16,902 bases of DNA from Phoronis ovalis (taxonomy: Eukaryota > Phoronida > Phoronidae). Both the position numbers and the translations under genes were made by a program. The stretch is taken from assembly GCA_028565635.1 (NCBI GenBank), contig JAOXYB010022436.1, positions 1 to 16,902 of the forward strand. Reading direction: 5' to 3'. This document shows, one piece after another, positions 12,101 through 16,902 of this stretch (its first letter is position 1; each line of letters begins with the position of its first letter). A model generated the notes under the pieces. It did no database searches, was not told the DNA's origin, and saw nothing but the letters and a program-made list of their open reading frames with translations.

Positions 12101-15100
12101 CAGATATCATTTTGGGTTAAAACATGAAGTTTTCAAAATATAAAATTCAAAAGAATATAACTCAAAAACTACAACAGCTATACAATTGAAACTTTGCACA
12201 AATAATCTTTACATATTATGCAGCTACTAAACAGTGACTGAAATTTTACTGTTCAAAAGATATGAATTTTGAAAGTTTATGTATCAGAAAAAAAATCAAC
12301 AAAATTGAGGTGACAAAACTTTGAGAACCAAATTTCAAACATCTGAGACACAGTTTCGTAGCTATATATTTAAGGCATATTTATGCCAAGTTTCAACTAT
12401 GTAGTTCGAGGGGTTGTTGACTTATATTCTTTTGAATTTTACATTTCAAAAATTTAATGTTTCAACCCAAAAGTAACAACCGCACAGGACTCATGACCTA
12501 CTCAGACAAAAAAGTAAGTTTTACTTACAGATTTAGACAGTTTGAATTGTATACTTTCAGAATATACATACTTTTATTTTTCATTTAAATAGCTAAAAAT
12601 TTAAAGTATAAAGTGTGAATAAATTGTTGCAAACAATATTTGCTTCTTTAAGTCGTTAAACTGACAGTACGCGTTTTACACAATTCTTGTTCTGAGACAT
12701 ATCCTGCAGATACCTACAGGAAACGCTTTGCAAGTATTCCTTACTTTAAAATAAGAAAATTCAAAGAGCTGTTTTTTAATGTTTTGCTTTCTAAGAGATG
12801 CTATAGTGTCTTATGTGATAACCGTTGAAATTCAGATGTGCATATCTCTATAACAAAGACAAAATTTAAAAAGTTAGAGTTTTCTTATTTTTTGTCAAAG
12901 AATACGGATATTCAGTCAAACAAGCATATCAATCATCCATTGTAGTGGTATAAGCAATGACTGTGAACTGAGTTTGTAATGAGATAGTATTGGTAAATAG
13001 AGTGTGGAGTATAACATATGTAACATACGCATATGTATGATAGAATGTCAGAAATTCAAACAGCAAGATTCCCTTTTTATTGTACACCTGTTTTGCAGGT
13101 GCTCTAAAAATGGTAGATGCTCTACCTTAATTGCTTGTTTAGTCAATAACTTAAAGTTATAGTAGTGGATTGTAACATAAATGTACTATAATAGCATTTC
13201 ATTTCTATCTGTTTGCAAATTCAGCATGCTGAGAAAATATATTTAAGCTGATTCATTTAAATGGATTTTATAATGCTTACATATAGAGTTGTGTGTGTTT
13301 TAGTAAATATTTGGAAGCCACTGCCAGCAATTGGATAAGAAACTGCACCATCGGCTACATCAGTCAACTCACTGGCATCTTGTTCGTAAAATGGGTACAA
13401 GCCATACTCCACATCTACAGTTAAAATAATGGCAAAAACTCTAATCAAACTATCTATACAAACTGTAGATTCATAGTTTAAATTGTTCAGAAACAAAAGT
13501 GACTGGTTTTAAATGTAGTCAAATATTATGAAATATTCTCAACATTAATAAATTAAAGGGTGACTAACAGTGAAGTAAAACTTCCTTTAAACTGTTATTC
13601 ATAAAAGCAGTAAAATTGTAGATTCCTTCATTAATGGCAAAAATACCTAACATTAATGGCTCTACAAACAAAGTGCTTCTCAGTTATCACATTTGTTGCA
13701 TTATATAAATGCTATTAAGTCCAAACAATACTGCTTAGTCACACAAATTTAATATATGATACAACATATGTAATTAACATGAACTTACACTGATCACAGA
13801 GAGTTCCTTCATATGCAGCAGTACATACACATTCAAAAGCATTCAGAAGATTTCTGCACGTAGCCTCATTCAAACAAGGAACTGATAGACATTCATTAAT
13901 ATCTATAAAGAAAATTATTGTTTAATTATCAGACACCAAAGGGTCATCATCTCTACGGCTGTAACCACTGAATACTGTTCTTCGACTGCACTGGTACATA
14001 TTAATGAGAATATTAATTTTTCTATTTTTTTGTTTCGCCGTCTGTGACATGGCGAAACTTTTTTATGTGGAAGTGGGTGTAGTTTTGCATAAAAAAGTGA
14101 AAAAAATCACAATGAGAAAGAAACTGAGCTTTTTGTCAGAAATTGATAAGGTTCTTTCCAAGCTACCGAATTACACATTTATCTAGGAACATCCTACCAA
14201 TTCTATCTCAATAGTCTTTAGTATGCCTTGGCAGCAAAGGTTATTATTTAATTACGATACAATACACATAAGGAGTTCTGACAAGTTTTAAATTACTTTT
14301 TTTTATATTTTTATATTGATTTTTAGAAAACATGACAGTTTCCTCTCTGGCAAAAAATCTACTACATTTTTACATGAAATGGAAAAAAAGCTGTATATGA
14401 ATTTTTTTTTGTTTCACTTTAATCAACCAGGCTGCCAAAATATTAATCCTGCAGTATTATTACCTTTGCAATACAAAGCTGTACCATTCCATGTTCCATC
14501 TTCCTGGCAGGTTATAGCATTGCTTCCACTGTAAGGAGCAAAACCTACTTCACAAGAGAAAGTCACCTCATTGCCATAACTGTATGATGTCCCAGTTGGT
14601 ATTACATTTGGGCCAGATACTGGGTTACCACAGCTTGTTACTATGTGGAAGAGAATTATCAGAATGAATGTTCATTTGATAACATATTGATTCGATTTAG
14701 TGAAATAATTAACATAAATATAATTGAATTCTACATTTTTATATAAAGCACTAATGAAGGTCTCACGATGCCAGCGAAAGCTCTAATATATATAAGTATA
14801 ACATACATTTTTTTTTCAAAATTATATTTTATGCTACTAATATTTGTTATATTTCTACCAATTCTACCAAATGTTTAAAGCAGGATTAGAATACATGGAT
14901 TTAGAGTCTATATTATTCAAATTTGTACTATAAATTAAATAAATGGACAATTACAAGGAGTAGTAGTAGTAATAGTCAAAAAGGGGAAAGTAAGATAATT
15001 CATGATACTTCACAGTAATGTCACAGAACAACACTCACATCCACAATTAAGAGGTGCACCACTCCATAATCCATCAGCCTGACATGTAATTTGTTTGGTT

Positions 15101-16357
15101 CCTCCAGCTGGTATGTATCCAGTCAAGCAAGCAAATGTGATATTATCTCCATAAAATGAGCCTTCATTTAAGGTTATTTCTGTTGTGCCTGCATTATGAG
15201 TTACAGCATCACAGCTTTTACCTAAAAGTCAACAAAAAGGAATATTATTCACTAGTTATTACAAAAGAAAATCTTCTATAGGTAATATTTTTTAATTATC
15301 ATCATTAAATAAATTTACTTCAGCCAAAATCATATCTACAAATTTCCAGCACAAAACAGAGAAAACGTTATTACATTTAGTGAAATTTAGAATATACAAG
15401 ACATCCACTCTTTTTTACAGTTATTTTCAAAAATAGCAATTATAAATACATGGCTTGCATACTTTCCAGGTTACTGTAAAAGTTGTATATTAATATGTCC
15501 ATCATAACATACATTAGTATTCTAGCAGTTACACAAAGCTTTGTAGTTATTACTAATAATCAGTTACAGATTGGCAGTGAGGCTTAGTGAGGGTGATATA
15601 ATAATCCTCAGAATACAATAACCATGGAGGGTGTACACAGTGCCAGATTGTAACTGTTTTATTACATACAACTCCACCAAATGTAGTATATGCCTTCAAT
15701 ATCACCAAGTAGTTGAAAACATTGATTTAATATAGATGAGATAGGGGAAATATGCATAGGTTAGAAAAATAAATCGAATAGTTTTCTTCACAATTCTGAA
15801 CTATTAATATTTTTTATTTTTTCCAACTTTTCCTGAAAAAAAAAATTAAATTAAAATTTGTGAAGTGGGTCAATTTAAACAATAAATCCGAAAATTTATA
15901 CAAATTAAAGAGTAAACATATAAGTACCAGTAAATACAGTCACCTGATATGAAAAGGACCAATTTTTTAGATAGCAAAGGTAGCAGGGTGCAATATGTTT
16001 TACTGCCCAGGCATTATAAATGCATACAGCCTGGCCAGCCAATTATGTACATTCACTAACTATAGCATGTGACCGTGAATGGTACAATAAAAACACAGCT
16101 TTATAAAAGTAATAAACACATACATGTATAACTGGATCATGAGCACAATTCTACACCGGCAACATTTATATACTTACGTAAACATAATGCAGCTGTGTCA
16201 TTCCACTGCCCATTAGCAAGGCACTGAATAGTTAAACTACCATTATATGCATAATATCCTTCTGCACATGCAAACTGCACTGAATCCATATACTGGGTCC
16301 CATCTTCTAATAGAATGTTTGTGTTTGGAAAAACATATGGTTGTCCACAACTAGTTC
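3..16357 (-). CDS. Partial multi-domain sushi-EGF-NIDO-AMOP-VWD-EGF glycoprotein gene (20 exons)
   Basis: Minus-strand join of exons T 16178-16357, S 15039-15221, R 14464-14640, Q 13789-13902, P 13281-13414, O 11111-11443, N 10591-10804, M 9238-9536, L 7967-8192, K 5383-5619, J 4836-4967, I 4395-4589, H 3884-4123, G 3301-3529, F 2783-2958, E 2318-2482, D 1029-1157, C 746-871, B 385-513 and A 3-131. Total is 3,747 nt or about 1,249 codons with no internal stop. Every junction is GT-AG and phase-compatible. Seen: four-Cys sushi modules, six-Cys EGF modules, NIDO, AMOP and VWD signatures. Known: NIDO-AMOP-VWD-EGF defines the MUC4/SUSD2/mucin-like family of secreted or single-pass cell-surface glycoproteins linked to adhesion and epithelial protection. 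Inferred: this is an invertebrate member; the signal peptide, start, C-terminal anchor and stop lie outside the window. Orthology to MUC4 or SUSD2 is not claimed because sushi modules are N-terminal and EGFs are expanded. Confidence 0.93.
385..513 (-). CDS. Exon B: EGF-like module 6
   Basis: Residues about 1164-1206. Acceptor tag at 516-514, donor gtaagt, phase 1-1, 129 nt. Six cysteines (LC, TC, FC, GC, GC, TC) with a [13 protein letters not shown] core. It lacks the usual DINEC start (QNLC instead) and the hydroxylation Asn, so calcium binding is less certain than for exons A and C. Sequons NLT, NVT and NQT are visible. Confidence 0.93.
746..871 (-). CDS. Exon C: calcium-binding EGF-like module 5
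   Basis: Residues about 1122-1163. Acceptor tag at 874-872, donor gtaata, phase 1-1, 126 nt. Six cysteines in the order DINEC, PC, IC, YEC, GC, SC. The NNFPGTYEC stretch fits C-x-N-x4-Y-x-C, the consensus for Asn beta-hydroxylation in calcium-binding EGF modules. A sequon (NDT) follows GYSL. Confidence 0.94.
1029..1157 (-). CDS. Exon D: calcium-binding EGF-like module 4
   Basis: Residues about 1079-1121. Acceptor cag at 1160-1158, donor gtatac, phase 1-1, 129 nt. Starts DLDEC and has six cysteines (EC, QC, VC, TC, GC, DC), with [12 protein letters not shown] as the core. The DLDE start suggests calcium binding. The third-to-fourth Cys spacing is two residues longer than the Asn-hydroxylation consensus, so that modification is not predicted here. 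Confidence 0.93.
1540..1628 (-). mobile_element. Possible further 3' piece of the same LINE relic
   Basis: Beyond the tandem repeat, the minus strand reads [10 protein letters not shown], a stop, then [13 protein letters not shown]. It resembles the L-x-VP-x-x-RT...SF...WN-x-LP segment near the end of many LINE ORF2 proteins. The match is weak and stop-interrupted. Its support is mainly position: it follows the relic at 2035-2258 and the repeat in the expected order. Confidence 0.4.
1719..2018. repeat. Tandem repeat of 44-54 bp, six copies (LINE-derived minisatellite)
   Basis: Six adjacent units start at about 1719, 1763, 1812, 1858, 1911 and 1965 and measure 44, 49, 46, 53, 54 and 54 bp. 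Each begins with a form of tacaacctgctaccat and ends in a gataga-tat-tacatt block. The two units nearest 2018 are 54 bp (18 codons) and stay open on the minus strand, encoding variants of LHHHRMVA followed by MY. Units further away are shorter and broken. It lies in intron D/E, directly 3' of a LINE relic in that relic's orientation. Confidence 0.85.
2035..2258 (-). mobile_element. Decayed non-LTR retrotransposon (LINE) fragment
   Basis: Minus-strand translation gives [11 protein letters not shown], a stop, then [31 protein letters not shown] and IVGAD. This is the well-known region after the reverse transcriptase core of LINEs (R-x-GAL, YK-x-x-VRS-x-x-EYA-P-x-W, T-x-L-x-LLD-x-x-Q). It has an internal stop and a changed frame context, so it is a dead relic. 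The family is not resolved. It lies wholly inside intron D/E on the same strand as the host gene. Confidence 0.8.
2318..2482 (-). CDS. Exon E: atypical EGF-like module 3 (DINGC type)
   Basis: Residues about 1024-1078. Acceptor cag at 2485-2483, donor gtaagt, phase 1-1. It supplies the last Cys of the previous EGF (NNC), then a six-Cys module: DINGC, APC, NC, YEC, GPC, KC. The C-G-P-C-x-x-GY arrangement resembles thrombospondin/NELL-type EGF modules more than the classical EGF-CA units of exons D-A. It has a polar insertion (PAEEQNR) before the fourth Cys. Confidence 0.9.
2783..2958 (-). CDS. Exon F: end of beta domain and start of EGF-like module 2
   Basis: Residues about 965-1023. Acceptor cag at 2961-2959, donor gtaaga, phase 2 in and phase 1 out. 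It closes the cadherin-like domain with [14 protein letters not shown] and then starts an EGF: CRGC, NNGTC, QCQC and GWAG. The sixth cysteine (GNNC) is encoded by the next exon, so this EGF is split by an intron just before its last Cys. The insertion between the third and fourth cysteines is longer than usual. Confidence 0.9.
3301..3529 (-). CDS. Exon G: cadherin/Ig-like beta domain
   Basis: Residues about 889-964. Acceptor tag at 3532-3530, donor gtttgt, phase 1 in and phase 2 out. It encodes [33 protein letters not shown] and GNVL. The D-x-DGD, LP-x-G and W-x-P pattern fits a cadherin-like or putative-Ig (He_PIG type) beta sandwich. The domain continues into exon F with [10 protein letters not shown]. 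The phase 2 junction is unusual for this gene and lies inside the domain. The family name is tentative. Confidence 0.88.
3884..4123 (-). CDS. Exon H: post-VWD segment with CGDN/CIFDY motif
   Basis: Residues about 809-888. Acceptor cag at 4126-4124, donor gtgaga, phase 1-1. It encodes [10 protein letters not shown], then NFIPIF, followed by LCGDN-x-ECIFDY and VTGD. The C-G-x-x-x-x-C-x-F/Y-D-Y-x-x-T-G arrangement is the conserved two-cysteine segment downstream of VWD in SUSD2/MUC4-like proteins. No named domain is claimed. The G/H intron (3530-3883) has nothing recognisable. Confidence 0.92.
4395..4589 (-). CDS. Exon I: VWD domain, C-terminal part
   Basis: Residues about 744-808. Acceptor cag at 4592-4590, donor gtaagt, phase 1-1. 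It contains [14 protein letters not shown], the VWD calcium-loop region (compare G-L-C-G-N-Y-N-G and DDF of VWF), but Met replaces the usual cysteine. It then has FPNGT and ends FEYGKS, completed by Trp across the junction with exon H, matching the F-G-x-SW that follows VWD in MUC4-like proteins. Three sequons (NKT, NGT, NAT) are visible. Confidence 0.95.
4836..4967 (-). CDS. Exon J: VWD domain, middle part
   Basis: Residues about 700-743. Acceptor cag at 4970-4968, donor gtaggt, phase 1-1, 132 nt. It encodes an alternating hydrophobic/polar beta stretch ([17 protein letters not shown]) and a Thr/Ala/Ser-rich end. This is expected for the central strands of a VWD fold, but the exon has no strong motif of its own. 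Assignment rests on position and frame between exons K and I. The J/K intron (4968-5382) shows nothing recognisable. Confidence 0.88.
5383..5619 (-). CDS. Exon K: VWD domain, N-terminal part with GDPH motif
   Basis: Residues about 621-699. Acceptor tag at 5622-5620, donor gtagta, phase 1-1. It opens with [12 protein letters not shown] followed by YTFNGLGEY, the hallmark start of a von Willebrand factor type D domain. The GDPH tetrapeptide is encoded at 5608-5597. In MUC4, MUC2 and SUSD2 this motif is cleaved between Asp and Pro, so the same is inferred here. Sequons NNT and NAT are present. No cysteine occurs in the exon, unlike VWF-type D domains. Confidence 0.95.
5775..5884. repeat. 110 bp inverted-repeat element in intron K/L
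   Basis: The left end starts caattgcaacatgtgatgcc and continues into gttaatctttt. The reverse complement of the right end starts caattgcaatatttgatacc and continues the same way. Arms are about 31 bp with three mismatches, separated by about 48 bp of AT-rich loop. It could be a tiny MITE remnant or simply a hairpin. I see no convincing target duplication. Confidence 0.75.
6182..6190 (+). repeat. Left 9 bp target-site duplication of the MITE
   Basis: gcaattgcc flanks the element exactly and is repeated at 6677-6685. With the preceding g it is the perfect palindrome ggcaattgcc, so target choice may have been palindrome-biased. Confidence 0.8.
6191..6676. mobile_element. 486 bp MITE-like element with 62 bp terminal inverted repeats
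   Basis: The left terminus 6191-6252 starts cagtctgaataaatccatcc. The reverse complement of 6615-6676 matches it at 59 of 62 positions. Immediately outside both ends is gcaattgcc (6182-6190 and 6677-6685), an apparent 9 bp target-site duplication. The interior has no credible reading frame, so it is non-autonomous. A 9 bp duplication suggests a Mutator-like or similar DNA transposon, but I do not recognise the termini; a hAT element (8 bp) with a chance extra base is an alternative. Confidence 0.88.
6677..6685 (+). repeat. Right 9 bp target-site duplication of the MITE
   Basis: gcaattgcc directly follows the right terminus ending cagactg, identical to 6182-6190 in direct orientation. Confidence 0.8.
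6688..7430. repeat. Diverged direct duplication of about 350-390 bp in intron K/L
   Basis: Two units start with acttttcaagg at 6688 and 7037. Corresponding blocks recur in order: cctaaaat-like, tggaagt-gtccaggt (6868 and 7198), acctgta, then a caaatat-aagc-gat block followed by gttattgggagacaaa (about 6927 and 7345). The second unit has an extra internal copy of the last block (about 7251-7312, ending attattgcgagacaaagaaag). The identity of the repeat is unknown; no protein similarity is evident. The 486 bp MITE sits just before the first unit. Confidence 0.65.
7431..7966. other. End of intron K/L beside exon L
   Basis: AT-rich intronic sequence between the diverged repeats and exon L. No recognisable element beyond the donor gtaacc at 7966-7961. 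Confidence 0.5.
7967..8192 (-). CDS. Exon L: second half of AMOP
   Basis: Residues about 546-620. Acceptor cag at 8195-8193, donor gtaacc, phase 0 in and phase 1 out. It begins TCCY, then GSLIT, PAAGS, a short His-rich run, REWCC, DNCPLY, TCQGY and a PPVL end. These are the CCY, P-x-AG, CC, C-x-x-Y and C-x-x-Y motifs of AMOP. With exon M the domain has about ten cysteines from DCLNW onward. Its last base completes a Gly directly before WGQGDPH, so AMOP abuts VWD with almost no linker. Confidence 0.94.
8193..9237. other. Intron L/M, no recognised element
   Basis: This 1,045 bp intron inside AMOP contains two short plus/minus open stretches (8408-8777) with no family resemblance and a CA-rich patch near 8850-8900. 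I could not identify a transposon, RNA gene or extra exon. Confidence 0.6.
9238..9536 (-). CDS. Exon M: NIDO-AMOP linker and first half of AMOP
   Basis: Residues about 446-545. Acceptor cag at 9539-9537, donor gtaagg, phase 1 in and phase 0 out (299 nt). The AMOP part begins near DCLNWAQEE, with PCPCS, a QALQD-x-SF stretch and NCFY. These match the AMOP consensus C-x-x-W, PCPCS and the D-x-SF segment. AMOP is an adhesion-associated extracellular domain of MUC4 and SUSD2-type proteins. The upstream part ([10 protein letters not shown]) is not assigned to a domain. Confidence 0.93.
9537..10590. other. Intron M/N, mostly featureless
   Basis: This 1,054 bp intron separates NIDO from AMOP. Apart from the AT palindrome at 9648-9665 no element or exon was found. 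Confidence 0.6.
9648..9665. repeat. 18 bp perfect AT palindrome
   Basis: cattatatatatataatg reads the same on both strands. It lies within a loose inverted pair ccttaaac (9626-9633) / gtttaagg (9709-9716). It could be an AT microsatellite or the core of a very small degenerate element. Confidence 0.6.
10591..10804 (-). CDS. Exon N: end of the NIDO domain
   Basis: Residues about 375-445. Acceptor tag at 10807-10805, donor gtaagt, phase 0 in and phase 1 out. It encodes [24 protein letters not shown], then a QAYMGF-like strand, matching the NIDO C-terminal consensus (N-x-FQ-V-L-x-TDG, F-x-Y-x-x-I-W, A-x-x-GF). The remainder is an acidic linker leading to AMOP. The first triplet is a sequon (NST). 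Confidence 0.93.
11111..11443 (-). CDS. Exon O: NIDO domain core
   Basis: Residues about 264-374. Phase 0-0 exon of 111 codons, acceptor tag at 11446-11444, donor gtatgt. Diagnostic stretches are [17 protein letters not shown] (the NIDO APFW-x-D motif), an IYYKD strand and [10 protein letters not shown] (the TW-E-x-V motif). NIDO is an extracellular domain found in nidogen, alpha-tectorin, MUC4 and related matrix or mucin-like proteins. The N/O intron (10805-11110) holds nothing recognisable, while the upstream O/P intron carries a long fold-back repeat. Confidence 0.95.
11932..12643. repeat. Long fold-back inverted repeat in intron O/P
   Basis: The two halves are diverged reverse complements about a centre near 12290. 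Exact anchors are 12141-12160 with 12422-12441 (20 bp) and 11948-11960 with 12615-12627 (13 bp). Between them the pairing continues with small indels, for example a ttgaaactt-gca-aaata block at 12186 and its complement near 12397. Almost no spacer remains at the centre. Weaker pairing seems to run outward, at least to about 11865/12670 and perhaps to 11570/12930. It could be an old fold-back transposon or an inverted duplication; its RNA would be a hairpin of more than 300 bp. Confidence 0.8.
12644..13280. other. Proximal part of intron O/P
   Basis: AT-rich sequence between the fold-back repeat and exon P. Part of it (to about 12930) may be the degraded outer right arm of the fold-back. No exon or coding relic is seen. 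Confidence 0.5.
13281..13414 (-). CDS. Exon P: start of the NIDO domain
   Basis: Residues about 219-263. Acceptor tag at 13417-13415, donor gtaagc, phase 1 in and phase 0 out. It encodes a short linker with YGLYPF then a beta-rich stretch ending TTLY, which joins VSVNGIISF of exon O. A YPFG/YPY-like start followed by a V-N-G-x-I-S-F strand is how NIDO regions of nidogen and MUC4 relatives begin. No cysteine is present. Confidence 0.9.
13789..13902 (-). CDS. Exon Q: calcium-binding EGF-like module 1
   Basis: Residues about 181-218. Acceptor tag at 13905-13903, donor gtaagt. The module starts DINEC and has six cysteines (EC, PC, TC, EC, VC, LC). The DINE start and the C-x-N-x4-F-x-C spacing match the calcium-binding EGF consensus with a potential Asn beta-hydroxylation site. 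It lies between the sushi array and the NIDO domain. Symmetrical phase 1-1 exon of 114 nt. The P/Q intron (13415-13788) holds nothing recognisable. Confidence 0.93.
14032..14058. repeat. Short perfect hairpin gtttcgcc / ggcgaaac
   Basis: An 8 bp perfect stem (14032-14039 and 14051-14058) with an 11 nt loop lies in a T-rich/A-rich setting in intron Q/R (13903-14463). The CpG-containing stem stands out from the AT-rich surroundings. It may be part of a dispersed small repeat; no ends or target duplication are visible. Nothing else in the intron is recognised. Confidence 0.55.
14464..14640 (-). CDS. Exon R: sushi/CCP module 3
   Basis: Residues about 122-180. Acceptor tag at 14643-14641, donor gtaata. 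It encodes [22 protein letters not shown] and YCK, which is a canonical four-Cys sushi fold with the buried Trp. Contains an N-glycosylation sequon (NGT). Phase 1-1. The final G joins AT of the next exon to make Asp, giving YCKD before the INEC of the EGF module. The intron upstream (14641-15038, 398 bp) shows nothing recognisable. Confidence 0.93.
15039..15221 (-). CDS. Exon S: sushi/CCP module 2
   Basis: Residues about 61-121. Acceptor tag at 15224-15222, donor gtgagt. The sushi pattern is KSCD, then ITFAC, ITCQ, GLW and NCG, with four cysteines. The first cysteine is followed by Asp rather than the usual Gly/Pro context seen in modules 1 and 3. Symmetrical phase 1-1 exon. The preceding intron (15222-16177) is 956 bp and holds only a possible small inverted-repeat element. 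Confidence 0.92.
15561..15656. repeat. Possible 96 bp inverted-repeat element
   Basis: The sequence begins cagttacagattggcagtg and ends with cagtgccagattgtaactg. The first 19-20 bases pair with the reverse complement of the end with about four mismatches. No target duplication is clear. It lies in intron S/T. Confidence 0.4.
16178..16357 (-). CDS. Exon T: sushi/CCP module 1
   Basis: Residues about 1-60 of the visible protein. The exon follows the acceptor tag at 16360-16358 and ends at donor gtaagt. It encodes a complete sushi module: four cysteines (SCG near the start, FAC, IQC, LC at the end), the conserved Gly-Tyr after the second Cys and the GQW tryptophan before the last Cys. It is a symmetrical phase 1-1 exon, as is usual for sushi modules. 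It is the most upstream exon I can find. The first codon is split with an exon beyond the window. Confidence 0.93.
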
Positions 16358-16902
16358 CTATTAAAAAGGTAATGAGTATAGTTTTAGCAATGGTATCAAC
16401 AGAATAAGTACACACTACAAAGCATAATGGAATTTTATGCAGTAATGGAAAACAAACTGTTGTCAAATGAGTTCACATGTAGGGGTTGCATACTAAAAGC
16501 TTGTAGAGTCTAATTTTTATCCAAATCTTGAAATGAGCTGCATATTTTACAGACTTGCTGTAAATTAGGCATACAACAGAAATCTTAATGGCAAAAAGAT
16601 TGAAGCTATTTTTCAAAGCAAACACTATATTATAGTATGACAGCTATCAGAATTATGATGCATCATCATATTTCTAATCGCGTTCATTTAGCATCTTCTA
16701 GCATCATTTAGTTGTGAGCCAAGCAATTATTTCCAAATTATTCTTCAGTACTGTGCATCAGTTTTTTTAATATCTTAAAAGTCACTGACAGCTGGTGATG
16801 ATGAGGACTGTGTTGTAGATTTTAATGTACGGTAATTCTTCTCAATTCGTACAACTCCATTATTCGTACACACCCCCTTTTTCAGATTTTATAATTTCTG
16901 AA
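16358..16902. other. Intron upstream of exon T, to the window end
   Basis: 545 bp of AT-rich sequence. I looked for a further cysteine-rich or signal-peptide exon on the minus strand and saw none, so the upstream exon lies outside the window. Confidence 0.5.

Noticed and set aside
12513-12527. gtaagt-ttt-acttac hairpin as a splice-related signal
   Set aside because: It is not next to any coding exon and is a short inverted pair within the fold-back region.
14004-14186. 60-codon plus-strand frame with a hydrophobic start resembling a signal peptide
   Set aside because: The hydrophobic run is a T-rich tract translated; it overlaps the hairpin at 14032-14058 and lies in an intron.
16358-16902. 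Promoter or first exon upstream of exon T
   Set aside because: Exon T starts with a splice acceptor and a split codon, so it is internal; no signal-peptide exon is visible here.

Overview
The window is eukaryotic genomic DNA, AT-rich, with one intron-rich gene filling nearly all of it on the minus strand. There are no operons, ribosome binding sites, tRNA or rRNA genes or CRISPR arrays. I reconstructed 20 coding exons (T at 16357 down to A at 3). All have GT donors and AG acceptors, and all splice phases agree, giving one uninterrupted frame of about 1,249 codons. Both ends are missing: no signal peptide or initiator exon is seen above 16357, and no membrane anchor, stop codon or poly(A) region is seen at the low-coordinate end.

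N to C, the protein reads: three sushi/CCP modules (exons T, S, R), an EGF-like module (Q), NIDO (P, O, N), AMOP (M, L), a cysteine-free VWD domain with an intact GDPH motif (K, J, I), a post-VWD segment with a conserved two-cysteine motif (H), a cadherin/Ig-like beta domain (G and the start of F), an EGF split over F/E, an atypical DINGC-type EGF (E), and at least four further EGF modules (D, C, B, A). NIDO-AMOP-VWD-EGF is the core of the MUC4/SUSD2/mucin-like family of extracellular or membrane-tethered glycoproteins. Here that core is flanked by sushi and EGF arrays. Such proteins occur across metazoans, including sponges and cnidarians. An invertebrate animal, possibly early-branching, is my inference; I cannot name the species.

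The introns carry the other structure. Intron D/E (1158-2317) has a decayed non-LTR retrotransposon (LINE) fragment on the minus strand. A stretch with its frame appears to have been amplified into a 44-54 bp tandem repeat. Intron K/L (5620-7966) holds a 110 bp inverted-repeat element, a 486 bp MITE-like element with 62 bp terminal inverted repeats and an apparent 9 bp target duplication, and a diverged direct duplication. Intron O/P (11444-13280) holds a long fold-back repeat (at least 712 bp) that would form a long hairpin RNA in the pre-mRNA. Small hairpins or palindromes lie at 9648-9665, 14032-14058 and 15561-15656. The remaining intronic sequence shows no recognisable genes.
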